Positions 47,620 through 58,825 of a stretch of DNA of 64,000 nt are shown here, piece after piece; the first letter of the stretch is position 1; each line of letters begins with the position of its first letter. The DNA comes from Thermothelomyces thermophilus ATCC 42464 (lineage: Eukaryota > Ascomycota > Sordariomycetes > Sordariales > Chaetomiaceae). Position numbers and translations under genes: made by a program. The stretch is from contig NC_016476.1 of NCBI RefSeq assembly GCF_000226095.1, positions 3,286,001 to 3,350,000 on the forward strand. The letters are read 5' to 3'. A model generated the notes under the pieces. The model was given only the letters and a program-made list of their open reading frames with translations, searched no databases and was not told the DNA's origin.

Positions 47620-48235
47620 ATGGCAAGGGACGGCACAGAAACGCAGCCTACCAGCGCGCCAGTCGCCGAAGGCGCCTCTGCAAGTGCTGCTACCGAGCCG
47701 CCAAAGCAGTATCCAAAGGGTGTAATTCTCGGCAAGGATGGGAAACCGTAGGTTTTTGCAGTGGTCATTAGGTTGATGTCCGCTTTTAACTGACCTCCAT
47801 GCCCGTTGCAGTTGCCGCCCTTGCAATACCTTCGCATCCTTTACCGCCCAAAGCAAGTCCACGCTCAAAGCTGCAGCAACACAGGGACCACCAAAGGACT
47901 GTCCCCCGGACGTCGAACAGCTCGGCCGCAGCACTTGGACGCTTCTCCACTCGATTGCGGCCACATACCCGCCGAGGCCCACTCCAAAAGAGCAGTCCGA
48001 TATTAAAGACTTCATGCGCTTGTTTTCCAAGCTGTACCCATGCTGGGTGTGCGCCGAAGATTTCCAAAGCTACGTGGAGAAGAAGGAGGTCAAGGCGGGG
48101 AGTAGGGAGGAATTCGGAAACTGGCTGTGCGAGGCACACAACGAGGTAAACCGAAAGCTGGGGAAGCCGACGTTCGATTGTAGCAAGTGGGAAGAGAGGT
48201 GGAGGACAGGCTGGAAGGATGGGAGTTGCGATTAA
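47620..48235 (+). CDS. erv1: Mitochondrial FAD-linked sulfhydryl oxidase Erv1
   Basis: Exons 47620-47747 and 47812-48235 join to 183 aa. The N-terminal shuttle disulfide is CRPC (~residues 44-47). The Erv/ALR core follows, PPDVEQLGRSTWTLLHSIAA, with the redox-active YPCWVCAEDF, and the FAD-binding end LCEAHNEVNRKLGKPTFDC. Erv1 reoxidises Mia40 in the intermembrane space and so drives import of small Cys-rich proteins; it passes electrons to cytochrome c. The intron splits just before the CRPC motif, with acceptor CGTTGCAG. It is divergent from HEM4. Confidence 0.95.
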
Positions 48236-49130
48236 GGGTTGGGTAACGGGGTTCTGTTTGCCTTTTGGGACTGGGAATCGTGTGATCCAGGAAGGCTGGC
48301 TGGCGATAGACGGAGTTCGGCGTGATATGTATCTTGTACTTAAGACCCTCCCCCATTGTACTCTCAACTCTCTTGGTGTTGGCGGCTCGTCTCCTCGGCT
48401 TCAAGTCCAGCATAGCGACAACCAAGGAGCATTCGATATGCAACCCGATCTCAAGCAGAGAAAGGTGTTAGGGCCGACGAAAAGACCAGTCTTGCGAGCC
48501 AACCTGCGCTGGACCTATGGTACTGCGTGTGTGTGGGCGGATACCGAGTGTACTCCGTAAGGAGGGTTGGTCTCATGCCTCTTGGCGGGAGCCGCCCGAT
48601 AACTAGTATAACTAGTTGTAACTCCGTATCCGGTTACGGAAACGGAAAGGCCCGCTCGGCTGTTCTCCGGCGGCTCCCCGATCGCTGATCAGAGCATGGA
48701 ACAGATGTCAATTACATCACTCCCGCGTAAACGAACCATAGTTATCGAACCACAGTTATCGAACCACAGAGCCAGCCCATGGGAACGTCTGAACAGCTCG
48801 GAGGATGCAACCGATATTGCAATGCAAAACGTCACCCATGCTACAATTAATTCCCTGCACAACTACTTGTAAGCCGCGAGGCCTAGAACACAGTTGCAGA
48901 ACCTGGGTATCGTGCCTGTGGTCTGATGCAGATATGTGTCACCACTCAAGACCCCGCCAACACGCCGCTTCGAGGCCCTGAACAGTACAAAGGGCGCTTC
49001 AAATTCGTACAAGCCCCCCCGAGGCCGTTTTCAAGTCTTTGTATGACCATCTATTTTCCGATTGACGTCCCTCACGGATTCTCTTTCGTTGCTGACCTCC
49101 TTGTGACCACAAACATCGCCAACAACAGAC
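48236..49130. other. Intergenic, PDC promoter
   Basis: 895 bp without a gene. A 14-bp unit (GTTATCGAACCACA) is in tandem at 48741-48768, and TACGGAGTA (reverse) lies at 48551-48559. The last ~60 bases are CT-rich, as in many strongly expressed fungal genes. Confidence 0.5.
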
Positions 49131-50973
49131 ATGACAGACATCAGAGAGCAGGGCCTTAAGAAACCCGTCAACGTCGCCGAGTATCTGTTCAGGAGACTCC
49201 ACGAAATCGGCATCCGCTCCGTTCATGGCCTCCCAGGTGACTTCAACCTGGTTGCATTGGACTACATTCCCAAAGCTGGCCTCAAATGGGTGGGCAGCGT
49301 GAATGAGCTGAATGCAGGTATGTGTTCCCCCCCTCCCTCTCCCACCTTGAAGTGCCATTGAGTGGAAAGCTCACACAGGGAACCAGCATACGCTGCCGAC
49401 GGGTATGCCCGCACAAAGGGCATCTCAGCTATTTTTACTACCTTTGGAGTGGGAGAGTTATCTGCAATCAACGGTATCGCCGGCGCCTTCTCCGAACACG
49501 TTCCCGTAGTACACATTGTTGGCTGCCCGTCGACGATTTCACAACGGAATGGCATGCTGCTTCACCACACGCTTGGCAATGGAGACTTTAACGTTTTCGC
49601 CAACATGAGCTCTCAGATCTCTTGCGATGTGGCTCGTCTCAATAAACGGGCCGAGATAGCCGACCAGATCGACCATGCCCTGCGCGAGTGCTGGATCCGC
49701 AGTCGGCCCGTATACATCATGCTTCCGACAGACATGGTCGAGAGGAAGGTTGAGGGCGCCCGTCTGGACACGCCCATTGACCTCACAGAACCCGCCAACC
49801 AGTCAGAGCGGGAGGACTATGTCGTTGACGTCGTCCTGAGGTATCTCCACGCGGCTAAGCAACCTGTAATTTTGGTCGATGCCTGCGCCATTCGCCATAG
49901 GGTGCTCAAGGAGGTTCATGACTTGGTGGAGAAAACCCAGCTGCCGGTATTCGTTACCCCAATGGGCAAGGGCGCCATCAACGAGGACCATCCCAACTAT
50001 GGCGGAGTATATGCGGGAACTGGTTCGCAGCCCGCGGTGGCTGAGCGTGTTGAGACAGCGGACCTGGTGCTTTCGATCGGCGCCCTCAAGAGCGACTTCA
50101 ACACGGCAGGCTTTTCGTACCGGACGTCCCAACTCAACACGATCGACTTCCACTCGGACCATTGCACGGTGCGGTATTCCGAGTACCCCGGCGTGGCCAT
50201 GCGCGGCGTGCTCCGCAAGGTGGTGGAACGGGTTGATCTTAGCAAACTGTCTAGGCCTCCATCGCCCGAGGTGGTCAACGAGGTGACTAAGAACAGGGAT
50301 AGTTCCCAAACCATCACACAGGCGTTCTTCTGGCCACGCATTGGGGAATATCTGAAGGAGAACGACATCGTGGTGACAGAAACGGGCACGTCCAACTTCG
50401 GCATTTGGGAAACCAAGTACCCACGGGGTGTGACTGGGATCACACAAATTCTTTGGGGCAGCATTGGTTGGTCGGTGGGCGCCGCCCAAGGTGCCGCGCT
50501 AGCTGCAAAGGACATGGGCGTCGACCGCCGAACCATCTTGTTTGTCGGCGACGGCTCGTTCCAGCTCACGGCCCAAGAGGTGTCAACCATGATCCGACAT
50601 GATTTGAGGATCACCATGTGAGTTTTCCCCTAGTCTTCTCGCAAACACGATGCTCACAACCCCTAGATTCCTGATTTTCAACGGCGGCTTCACCATCGAG
50701 CGCTTTATCCATGGCATGGAGGCCGAGTACAATGATATCACCCGTTGGAACTACATTGACGTGCCAACAGCATTCGGCGGTTCGGAAAAACAGGTTCGCA
50801 AGTTTGTCGTCAAGACCAAGGATGAGCTCGAGGAGCTATTGACGGACACAGACTTCAATGAGGCTAGAGGGTTACAGTTTGTTGAGCTGTGGATGCGAAA
50901 GGATGACGCACCGCGGGCCCTGAAGATCACTGCTGAGATTGCCGCTAGAAACAACGCAAGTATGAGTGAGTAA
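49131..50973 (+). CDS. pdc: Pyruvate decarboxylase
   Basis: Exons 49131-49317, 49387-50617 and 50667-50973 join to 574 aa, the family length. Active-site features are [10 protein letters not shown] (Asp), the cofactor-proton Glu in [15 protein letters not shown], the HH pair in [13 protein letters not shown], the ThDP motif start [13 protein letters not shown], and [11 protein letters not shown] with the catalytic Glu. The enzyme converts pyruvate to acetaldehyde and CO2 in fermentation; the Neurospora homologue also forms cytoplasmic filaments. The ThDP motif ends FNGG rather than the usual NNDG; the Asn expected to bind magnesium is kept. The second acceptor is CCAG before CATACGCTGCC, which restores [13 protein letters not shown]. 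Confidence 0.96.
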
Positions 50974-51433
50974 GATGGTGGCTTGGTGGCTGAAGGAGGA
51001 GAAATGGCGGAGCGGACAGTCCGGTGTCGGCTGCGGTGATGAGAAATCTCTTTCTTAATTGAGCCATAGTGAAATAAGGGACTGAGCTGCCTTGCTGTGT
51101 TTGGCCATTCTCAACTTCAGTGACACATTTCCCTCCCTCCCTACCACCTTGTCTCGTTTTCTCTTGGGATTGCTATGTATTTTCTGAACAAAGGGGCGCA
51201 GGAAAAGGAGGTGGTAACACGTGACTCGTTCTCGGAGTCCATCTGCAGCGGCTCTTGTCCTCGTTTCTCAAGTGCTCCACACAACCAGCCAACACTTGCC
51301 CTTCAGAGCCCGTGCACTGCGCTGTAATCCGTATACAGCCTTGTTTAAAAGGGCAGGTCCATTCGATTTCGAAACCTTCACGAGTGTCTCATTAGGCGTC
51401 AAGCAACAAACCTCTGCATAATTTTCTTGGGAA
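50974..51433. other. Intergenic, PDC to TAN1
   Basis: 460 bp holding the 3' region of PDC and the TAN1 promoter. Nothing recognisable is seen. Confidence 0.5.
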
Positions 51434-52920
51434 ATGGGAGAAAACGGAAAAAGGAAAGACGCCCCAGGTGGAGGAGGGGATCATAAGTCCAAGAAAAAGA
51501 AGGTGAGACTGAACCGCAGCAGCCGACGAGGTTGAGCGGGTGGCACTCCGCGACCAGCTAGCTCCTCGCGGCCAAGCCAAGGGCTATGCTATTCTGGCCG
51601 GTTATGAATCTACCCTTTTTTCGAACGTCATTAGAACCGCCGTATCGAGAGCCTACAATTCCGGCGCCGCCTCACCAAGATCTCAAACTCTCGAGAACCA
51701 TTTGCTAATTTCTGACCCTGTACAGACGGGAAACGGGGGTAAATGGAAAACTCCTCACCAGCAAGCCAAAGCGCTGTCCCAGGACGCCCATCCGCAGCCA
51801 GGCGATACTGGAATTTGGATCACTTGCGCCCGGCACCAGGAGGCCAAGGCGGCAAGGGAGATTGGGGTGCTGTTCTCCGAGGTCTGTCGCCTCACCCTCG
51901 TGCTTATTGCTGCCACCCTGGCCACGAAAGACAATCACTGACTGGAGGTTCAGTACGCCGAAAAGATGTACGGCATCAGGTCCATTCACGACACGCCACC
52001 TGCTAAAGATAGCGGTGGCGACGAGGGCGGCTCCGAGGATGATGATATCGAAGCGGCTATTCGAAAGGAGGTCGCTGCTCTCACTGCGAAGTCCTCTGCT
52101 GCCGTAGCCACTTCAACACCAGGTGAAATTGACAACAGCATCAACGACAACCGAATGACGCCTCTGAAAATGAACGTTGACTGCCTGCTGTTCGTCAAGA
52201 CGCAGCCGCCCATCGACCCTGTTGCCTTTGTGCGTAGAATATGCGAAGACGCGCGCCGGTGCGGGGAGGTGCCTGGGCTGATGCGGTGTCGCTATGTGAA
52301 CCGGTTAACGCCGGTAACTATCATGGGGAAGGCATCTGAGAACGGGTTGGTGGATGTAGCGAAGGAGGCGCTGGGAAAGTGGTTCGATCTGAGTGGGAAG
52401 AAGAAGGGTTCGGGTGGCGGTGAAGATGAAAAGAAGACTGCCGGCGCTGTGGCCAAGGGGCAGTCAGAGGCCGTCAAGCCTCAGGCGGGGGAGAAAGAGG
52501 GAGAGGGTCTTGCAAATCCCGAGAGGAAGCCATTCACGGTAAGATGTTCCCGTCAGTCCAAGGGTCTGAGCGCAGACACTGAACCTTTTTTTTTTCCAGT
52601 TTGCTATCCGACCAACCATCCGCAACCACAGCAACCTGAAGCGAGATGTGGTGATTAACACCATCGCCGGTCTCATCAACGACGATCTTCATAAGGTCAA
52701 TCTCACCTCGCCCGACAAGGTGATACTCGTTGACATCTACCAGGTGAGCAACAGAAGCCCGAGATCCCAGCGCAGGCCCCGGACCGAAGCGGCTAACTCC
52801 GCCCAGACCGTTTGCGGTATGAGCGTCGTCGATGGCGATTGGGACGAGCTCAAGCGTTACAACCTTACGGAATTGTATAGTCAAGGGCGAAATGTCGATG
52901 CCCATCGGTCCAAAGATTAG
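51434..52920 (+). CDS. tan1: tRNA acetylation adaptor Tan1 (THUMP domain)
   Basis: Five exons (51434-51502, 51726-51881, 51954-52538, 52600-52743, 52807-52920) join to 355 aa. A Lys-rich start (MGENGKRKDAPGGGGDHKSK) is followed by GIWITCARHQEAKAAREIGV, YAEKMYGIRSIHD and an acidic stretch. The THUMP region is MKMNVDCLLFVKT-like sequence, LMRCRYVNRLTPVTIMG, then FAIRPTIRNHSNLKRDVVIN, INDDLHKVNLTSPDKVILVD and VCGMSVVDGDWDELKRYNLT. Tan1/THUMPD1 presents tRNA to Kre33/NAT10 for N4-acetylcytidine at position 12. A ~55-residue Lys/Glu/Gly-rich insertion splits the THUMP region. Intron 4 (52744-52806) is 63 nt with no in-frame stop. Exon 1 is the least certain, as it rests on splice signals and a basic N-terminus only. 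Confidence 0.9.
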
Positions 52921-54141
52921 GGGGAGGAGGGCGCACGGGCTGGCAACAAATATGCAAAGCCCATACGGAGTATATCCATCTCTCGTATTCTGATTGGCCT
53001 TCGGACAGGTGCACCGTTTCCGGCATCGAACAAGACCGAACAGCGGCCGCCAAGCCTCGGCACTAAGCCCTATTCCAGATAAATTTGCCGAGCCGACCGT
53101 TCAGCTGGAACCTTGGCGCATCCCGAAGCCGGTGGCAGCCCGGCTCGGGGGGCGTTCCGGTCCGCTGATGAGGAACCCGCAAACGAAGGAATTAATAAAC
53201 GAACTTGCCTCACCGACAGCCGGATTAATAAGCTTGCAACGAGGCAGCTTTTGAGCAGAGGAAAGCAGGAGGTGCCGCTGGAACCCCGACTAAGGCTGGT
53301 GGTCCTCATTCCACTTGGAGCGCGTCCATGCGAAACCGAGAACTCGCGAACAAGGACGGTCACCGACCTTCAGATTTCAGAATCTGTAAATGTGGGGACC
53401 ACGCTGCGATGATCGCCCTACTGAGTGATCCGTGCATACATGACATACATACAACTATGCGAGACTTCGCTTAGCCCTGGCCAATCATCGAGAAAACCGA
53501 CTCGCCTTGCTGCTGTACGTCCGCTTCTTTTTTGGGCTCGAGAATGTCTAGAATACCCCGGAGACGATGACGGTTGTTGGATGAACATGACACCTCCTCG
53601 TGACGGAGCAGAAATCGAGAATGCCGCGTCGCCCTACTCGCGTGTCGTTGCCAATTAGCCGTGTTGGCCGAGCCTTCCTTTAACCACCTTCCTCATTCGT
53701 TGTGGTGAGATTCTCGCCGTATTACTTGTACAGGGCACGTAGAACGCTACCAGAACGGATTATTCACGGAACGCATACACGACCGATCTCCCTTAGAACC
53801 GGTGAGCGTGACGACGACGCTTGGGGGGCTCTGGAGCCCGTTATGGATGGAGACCCAGATAGATTTTGTACAAGGGACTTCTGGGTTGGGAATTGGGAAG
53901 TGGGAAGGCAACAGTTTAGGTCCCCGGATTCCGCAGGTGATTCGGCCACCAAGCGGCCGAGGCCGGATCCTGGCTTTCATGTTGTCGTGTCGAGGCTCGT
54001 ACCCACCATTCCAGCTACGGTACTCCGTAGTGCCCATTACGTAGGGCGTTGGAAGTGTGGCAGACGGGGTAGGTAACATTCGCCCTAACTAGTGCACGTC
54101 TGTACGTACAAATCCATCCGCGTGGCACACAAGGATGGATG

Positions 54142-54166
54142 GTACAGTACTGTACTGTACTGTACA
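54142..54166. repeat. Self-complementary TACTG repeat
   Basis: About four TACTG units, opening GTACAGTACTG and closing CTGTACAT. Since GTAC is palindromic, each strand can fold on itself. Confidence 0.75.
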
Positions 54167-54957
54167 TACAATTCCTGCAATACATACTCGGTCCACTAAT
54201 CCGCGTACACATCGCCGGCATCCGTGGCGGCAAGCGATTTTCACTTCCAGGTTATTCCCATGCCCGGGGCCGTCTAAGTACTGCCTATGTGTGTACGGAG
54301 TACAGATGCCATGATTTCCACCCATGTCAGGACAGAACAAAAAGCAGTCGAGGGGAGAGTCCCGGGTATATCTCTCGCTACACGCGTGCCCCTATTCGTC
54401 CGTCTCGTTTCTCAACTCCACGAAACGCTCTATTGGCGGACCTTCCCTTGCCCCGTGTCCGCTGTGTTCCTCGCTCCGTATAAGTAGTTCCCAGTGATAG
54501 CATGCAAAACGAATGATGAATGGCCTGGTGGGCTCTGTCCCTGTGTCTTGAACTGCCGTTTCGCGACTGGGTTCACACTCCTACGCTGTGTCCATCATCT
54601 GTTGTTTCCGCCCTTAAATGACTCTGCAGCTTGGCTTGAACCATATGCACCACCCTACAGCATCATAAACGCCAGCTCCCGAACCGACCTCCTGTGAGAG
54701 CCCCAAGATCATGATCAAAAGAGCCGCCATCTTAACTTCCTCACGATATCCGGGCAAATAGTTGGTCCTTTGGCCGGGCGTGCTGACGGCGGCCCTCATG
54801 CTCGCACGGCGTTTAGAGACTACGGGCAGGTCGGTGACACATTATCAGTAGTCCAAGCCAGAAGGCTGCGAACACACGACGCCTTCTTCACTTTCTCCCC
54901 TCCTTTCGCGCCGCTGCACGCTGTCTGCATACCGACAGGCAGCGGCTCCAAGCTATC

Positions 54958-54965
54958 TATATATA
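54958..54965 (+). promoter_or_regulatory. TATA box before the APH-like gene
   Basis: TATATATA lies 37 bp before the ATG at 55002. If it sets the start site ~30 bp downstream, the leader would be about a dozen nt, and translation could instead begin at the next in-frame ATG (55038). Confidence 0.4.
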
Positions 54966-55001
54966 CCCCGACAGAGAGGAAGCATCCGGCTCCGTTTCGC
55001 C

Positions 55002-56618
55002 ATGTGCCAACCGCCCGCCGAAAATGTCGTCAGGGAAATGCTGGGCCCTCTCCTCTCCGAGGACGTAGCCATCGACAAGTTACAGCCGCTCCCTTCCGAC
55101 CGCCCCCTGAGAGTTCACCAAGTTCTCCTTTCGGACGGCAGAACACTGCACCTCGTTCTCCCGCCCGTATTCATGTGGCGACCTTTGAGAGCCGAGCAAG
55201 ACATGCTGGCGTCCGAAGCGGTCACGGTGCGGTGGGTCAGGCAGGCTCTCGCCAGAGGAGATCCCGATGCTGGGGAGCAGACTTCCCGATCTCCTCTCAA
55301 GCCTGGCCCTGCCGCCACTATACTCCCCCTCGTACCAAATCTTCTGCGCCGCGGCCAAGGGAGCCAACTCCCCGACTCTTCCTTCGCCGTGTACGAACCC
55401 ATCCGCGGGACGTCGCTCTCCCTCCTTCCGACCCAGCCAACACCGGCTTCACAGCACGAGATCGATCGGCAACTTGGCGGTCTGTTCCGCAGCCTGGCCA
55501 CCCTAACCGCACCCACAAACCGCTTCGGGCCCCTGGCAGCTGTCATCGGCGGCGACACGCCAGAGCCAGCTCACCCACTTGGAGGGGTAGGGGTGGCTGC
55601 AAGACTCTTGAAAGGTCTGATGGAAGGGGGCCTCTCCGCTACCGGCGGTGCGGAGACATGGTCGGTGGCGTTCCACTCTATGCTGGAGGGTGTTCTGCGG
55701 GACGGCGAGGACATGGCCGTCGTGATACCGTATCCCACCATCCGGAAGCATTTTCGACGACTGGGGTACTTGTTGGACGAGGTTACGATACCGCGGCTGG
55801 TGGTGGTCGAGGGCGCAGGGGAGGCAAACGTGCTAGTCGCCGAAGAAGGCGAGTGGAAGGGCGATGAGAGGGACGGGGAGCCGGAAGAGAAGGGGGTTGG
55901 GGGTAGTGGTAGTGAGTATGCTATGGGAGACAGTAGAGGGGAAGAACCAGAGCATGGGAATGGGGCAGCAAGACGTCTCGACAAAGGAAAAGGGCCGCCA
56001 GGGCCAAAGCAAAAAAAGGTAGAGACGAATGAAGAAGAGCAACGACGCGTACAACAACAGGAACAACAGCGGCACCAGCGCCAGCAGCAGCAGCAACAAC
56101 AACAACAACAACAACAACACCACCACCACCACCACCACCAACACCAACAACAACAACAACAGGCCTTGAAACTCACGGGTCTCCGCGACTGGAGCAGCGC
56201 CATCTTCGGCGACCCCCTCCTTGCAACCATCTTCAGTGACCCAGTGGGTCACAGACAACCCCCTTCGTCTGCTTTTCTGGAGGGTTTCAATGCCGAAGAC
56301 CTCAGCCACAACTCCGGCCACGACCCAGGTGCCCGTCGCCTTCCCTACCCCCTAGACCATACCATAATACAAGGCGTCGACACAGCTTGGATCCGAATTC
56401 TGTTCTACAAGGTCTACCACGCCGTTACGCGCATCGTGGCCGAGTTCTACCGGCCGCGACCGGACAGCAGCGCACGAGAGCTCGAGGCACGGAGACAGCT
56501 GAATGGAGTTCTGGCAAAGCTGGCGGAGGTTTCTGGAGACGCAAAGAAGAGACATCCGAGGCCAACAGGGGAGATGTCGCCCGCAAAGAGGCTGAGAGCA
56601 GCCGGAGATGGACAATGA
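55002..56618 (+). CDS. APH-like protein, probable pseudokinase, with Gln/His tract
   Basis: Single-exon frame of 538 aa. The layout resembles fungal aminoglycoside-phosphotransferase (protein-kinase-like) proteins: N-lobe LVLPPVFMWRPLRAEQDMLA then SEAVTVRWVRQ, hinge-like SFAVYEPIRGTSLSLL, LGGLFRSLATLTAPTNRFGP, WSVAFHSMLEGVLRDGEDMA, IRKHFRRLGYLLDEVTIPRL and the metal-loop LTGLRDWSSAIFGDPLL (Asp ~396). The catalytic loop, normally H-x-D-x4-N, reads VVVEGAGEANVLV (residues ~267-279): His is absent, Asp appears as Glu, only Asn (~276) is kept. A ~110-residue insert of acidic/Gly sequence and a Gln/His run (56080-56161) splits it from the metal loop. Catalytic loss is inferred. The frame and fold are likely, the function unknown. 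It converges with the SGT1 gene 175 bp away. Confidence 0.75.
   Translation: MCQPPAENVVREMLGPLLSEDVAIDKLQPLPSDRPLRVHQVLLSDGRTLHLVLPPVFMWRPLRAEQDMLASEAVTVRWVRQALARGDPDAGEQTSRSPLKPGPAATILPLVPNLLRRGQGSQLPDSSFAVYEPIRGTSLSLLPTQPTPASQHEIDRQLGGLFRSLATLTAPTNRFGPLAAVIGGDTPEPAHPLGGVGVAARLLKGLMEGGLSATGGAETWSVAFHSMLEGVLRDGEDMAVVIPYPTIRKHFRRLGYLLDEVTIPRLVVVEGAGEANVLVAEEGEWKGDERDGEPEEKGVGGSGSEYAMGDSRGEEPEHGNGAARRLDKGKGPPGPKQKKVETNEEEQRRVQQQEQQRHQRQQQQQQQQQQQQHHHHHHHQHQQQQQQALKLTGLRDWSSAIFGDPLLATIFSDPVGHRQPPSSAFLEGFNAEDLSHNSGHDPGARRLPYPLDHTIIQGVDTAWIRILFYKVYHAVTRIVAEFYRPRPDSSARELEARRQLNGVLAKLAEVSGDAKKRHPRPTGEMSPAKRLRAAGDGQ
56080..56161 (+). repeat. CAG/CAA and CAC repeat coding Gln/His
   Basis: An in-frame run of about 12 Gln, 7 His and a mixed Gln/His stretch, coded by CAG, CAA and CAC. 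Mixed codons suggest it is not a very recent pure triplet expansion. Confidence 0.9.
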
Positions 56619-56792
56619 CGGCGGCCACGTTCGTTCTGCTGGCTGTGGCTGCTGCTGGACGGTCGAAGATGGGACTCTTAAGAGACGCCATGACAGGGCT
56701 GTCAACGGGCGCATTGTACCCATTGGAGTTTTGCCCAGACATATGCAAAAGCGCTAGCGCTAGTAGACACCCCGCTTGCACATCTCTGCCTG

Positions 56793-56955
56793 TTATTCCT
56801 CGTCGCTCGAGTCTTCTTCATCCCTGGGCAGGCTCATGCCCATGAGCCCAAGAAGGTTACCCGCAGGACCAGCCATGCCTGCCTGGCTCTTGAAGCTTTC
56901 GAGAAGATTCTTGGCAAGGTTGTAGTCAATGTCCACCTCTTTGTCGCTGCCTTCG

Positions 56956-56993
<38 letters not shown>

Positions 56994-58825
56994 CTCCCTT
57001 TCTTCGGCCGGCGGCGCGTCTGGCGTGTTCTCTCCCCTCTCCTTGACCTTGGCTGTGGCCTTCTTGGGTTTCGGGTCAAGCTCCAATGCGCCAAGCCCCC
57101 TAAGTTCTGACTCCATTTGCTCCATCACATTGCGTATTTCCTCGTCGTCGCTCTCACCTCGCTCGTCAGGCTCACCCGCCGAGGTCTCTTTTGCCCCCTC
57201 GGCCTGGCCAACATCCTCCGGGGGAAGCCCCATCATCTCCCTCATCATCCTCGAAAACTGCTCCTCGTCGAAGCTGACCTCCCGGTCCTCATCCTCGTCC
57301 GTATCCCCTTCATCGGAGTCCTCATCACTCTCATCATCATCATCATGATCCATTTCATCGATCTCGGCCCCGTCGATGCCCGCCGATTCATCGTTCAGGA
57401 ACGCCTCAAACCTCGACACGATCTTTTGCAGATCCGCCTGCGCACTGGCATCGCCAAAGCCGCTCCCCGTAGCACCCTCCTTGGTGTTGTTCCCTTTCCC
57501 CTCCAGCTCCCTCTCAAAGTCCCTGAAATCAATGTCCATCCACCCGTCATCGTCCTCCCTCCCCACCCCCTCCCACCTGGCGATCTCGTCATCTGTCGGC
57601 AGCGCACTGTCGCCCCCGTCCTCGGCCAGGTCTTCCAGCAGCAGCCCGACCTCCCTCACCACCCGACTCGCGCTCTGGCCGGGCGTCTGACACAAGATCT
57701 CAAAACCCGTCGTGAGCTTCATGCCCATCTCCAACCTCGCCAGTTTCTTCCTTGCTTCTTCTTCCGCCTTGGAATCCGCCGCGGCAGAAACCGCTGCCGC
57801 AGCCTCGAGGCCGGCTGCGTGGAGCACCGGCCTCCACGCCACCGGCGGTGGGGCGAAACGCTGGCTCTTAAGCTGCGCGTAGAGGACCTTTGTGAAGCGT
57901 ACGCTGACCGTGACGAGGTCCGTCGGCGGAAAGGTGAGGCTGCTTTTGAATGAGGCGCCGACGGGGCGGAGAAGGGGCTTGAGGGAGCGCGGGTCGCGCA
58001 GGTAGAAGGCTTCGGTGGCCGGGGCCACGGAGGCCGGGCGGGCGTGGAGGATGTAGGCGAGTTTGCGGGGGATGGTGACGAGGGAGTGATGGACGGAAGC
58101 GGCAATTTGGGACGGGTACTTCTCCAGCCGGTAGAAGGCCTCGGCTTCGATCTGGGGGGAGTGGACGAGGGCAGATGGGGAAGTGGTCTTGAGAGTGTCG
58201 ATGGCTTCGCGGAGGGTGAGGGGTTTGGAGGCCGAGCCGGTTGTCGCCGTAGCGGCTGGGTCGCTAGGGGTGCTCAGGGGGATAATGAGCAGCTTTCCAT
58301 TGTGTATCCAGACCCGGTTGCCGTCATTCTCGGGACTGAGCCATTTGGGGGTGACCTTGGCCGCCTCAATGAGAAGGAACTCGCCGTCGCTGTCAGAGAC
58401 ACGAACCCAAAGGCTGGGGAACGATTTGCTCAGTTCCCTGAGGAGGTAGACGATAAGCCACTCATCCTCGACGTTGTCTCCATAGTGAGTAGTGCCGTAG
58501 AGGTAAGGGAGCCCTAGGCCTGCGTGTCGTAGGGTCAGCTGTTGCGCATGGTTGTCCGGACACAACGACACACACCTTTTTGAGTTTTCGTCTCCAGCTT
58601 GAATGGATCTTTCTGCCAGATATAGTCTTTCGCGATCTCGTCCAACTTTTTATCGGCTGCCCTGCGGATCGCTTCCAGACTAGGAAGCGTATTGTCCGTC
58701 TTGTTTCCAATGACGAAGAGCATGTACTCGACGCAGTCCTCCGGAAGCCGCATCCGGAACCCATCGAAGTCCTCATCTCCCGGACGTGGCTCGGCCGCGG
58801 TATCCATATCTCGGCCCCTACTCAT
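56793..58825 (-). CDS. SGT1/Ecdysoneless family protein
   Basis: Exons 58576-58825 and 56793-58519 join to 658 aa. The conserved N-terminal half has RLPEDCVEYMLFVIGN, PFKLETKTQKG joined to LGLPYLYGTTHYGDNVEDEW, LIVYLLRELSKSFPSLWVRV, DSDGEFLLIEAAKVTPKWLS and NRVWIHNGKLLIIPLS. This is the SGT1/Ecd signature (not the HSP90 co-chaperone of the same name). The C-terminal half is very acidic, with DDDDESDEDSDEGDTDEDED and a (GAC/GAG)n stretch near 56958-57000, ending in DEEDSSDEE. Ecd proteins in animals bind Prp8 and the R2TP complex, and the fission-yeast relative is linked to transcription; a role in splicing or gene expression is inferred. The intron (58520-58575) has a GTGTGT donor. A second in-frame ATG six codons on is possible. 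Confidence 0.92.

Larger units (their letters stand above)
52921..55001. other. 2.1 kb gene-poor gap
   Basis: No supported gene. TACGGAGTA copies lie at 52964-52972, 54021-54029 (reverse) and 54294-54302, and a palindromic GTACT repeat at 54142-54166. Frames here are short and unrecognisable. Confidence 0.5.

Noticed and set aside
54770-55867. 365-codon plus frame overlapping the APH-like gene
   Set aside because: It is Arg/Pro/Ser-rich and overlaps, in another frame, a longer product with recognisable kinase-like blocks.
56929-57953. Ser-rich and hydrophobic plus frames opposite the SGT1 gene
   Set aside because: They are the antisense of the acidic GAC/GAG-rich C-terminal region, which gives long stop-free Ser/Leu-rich frames.
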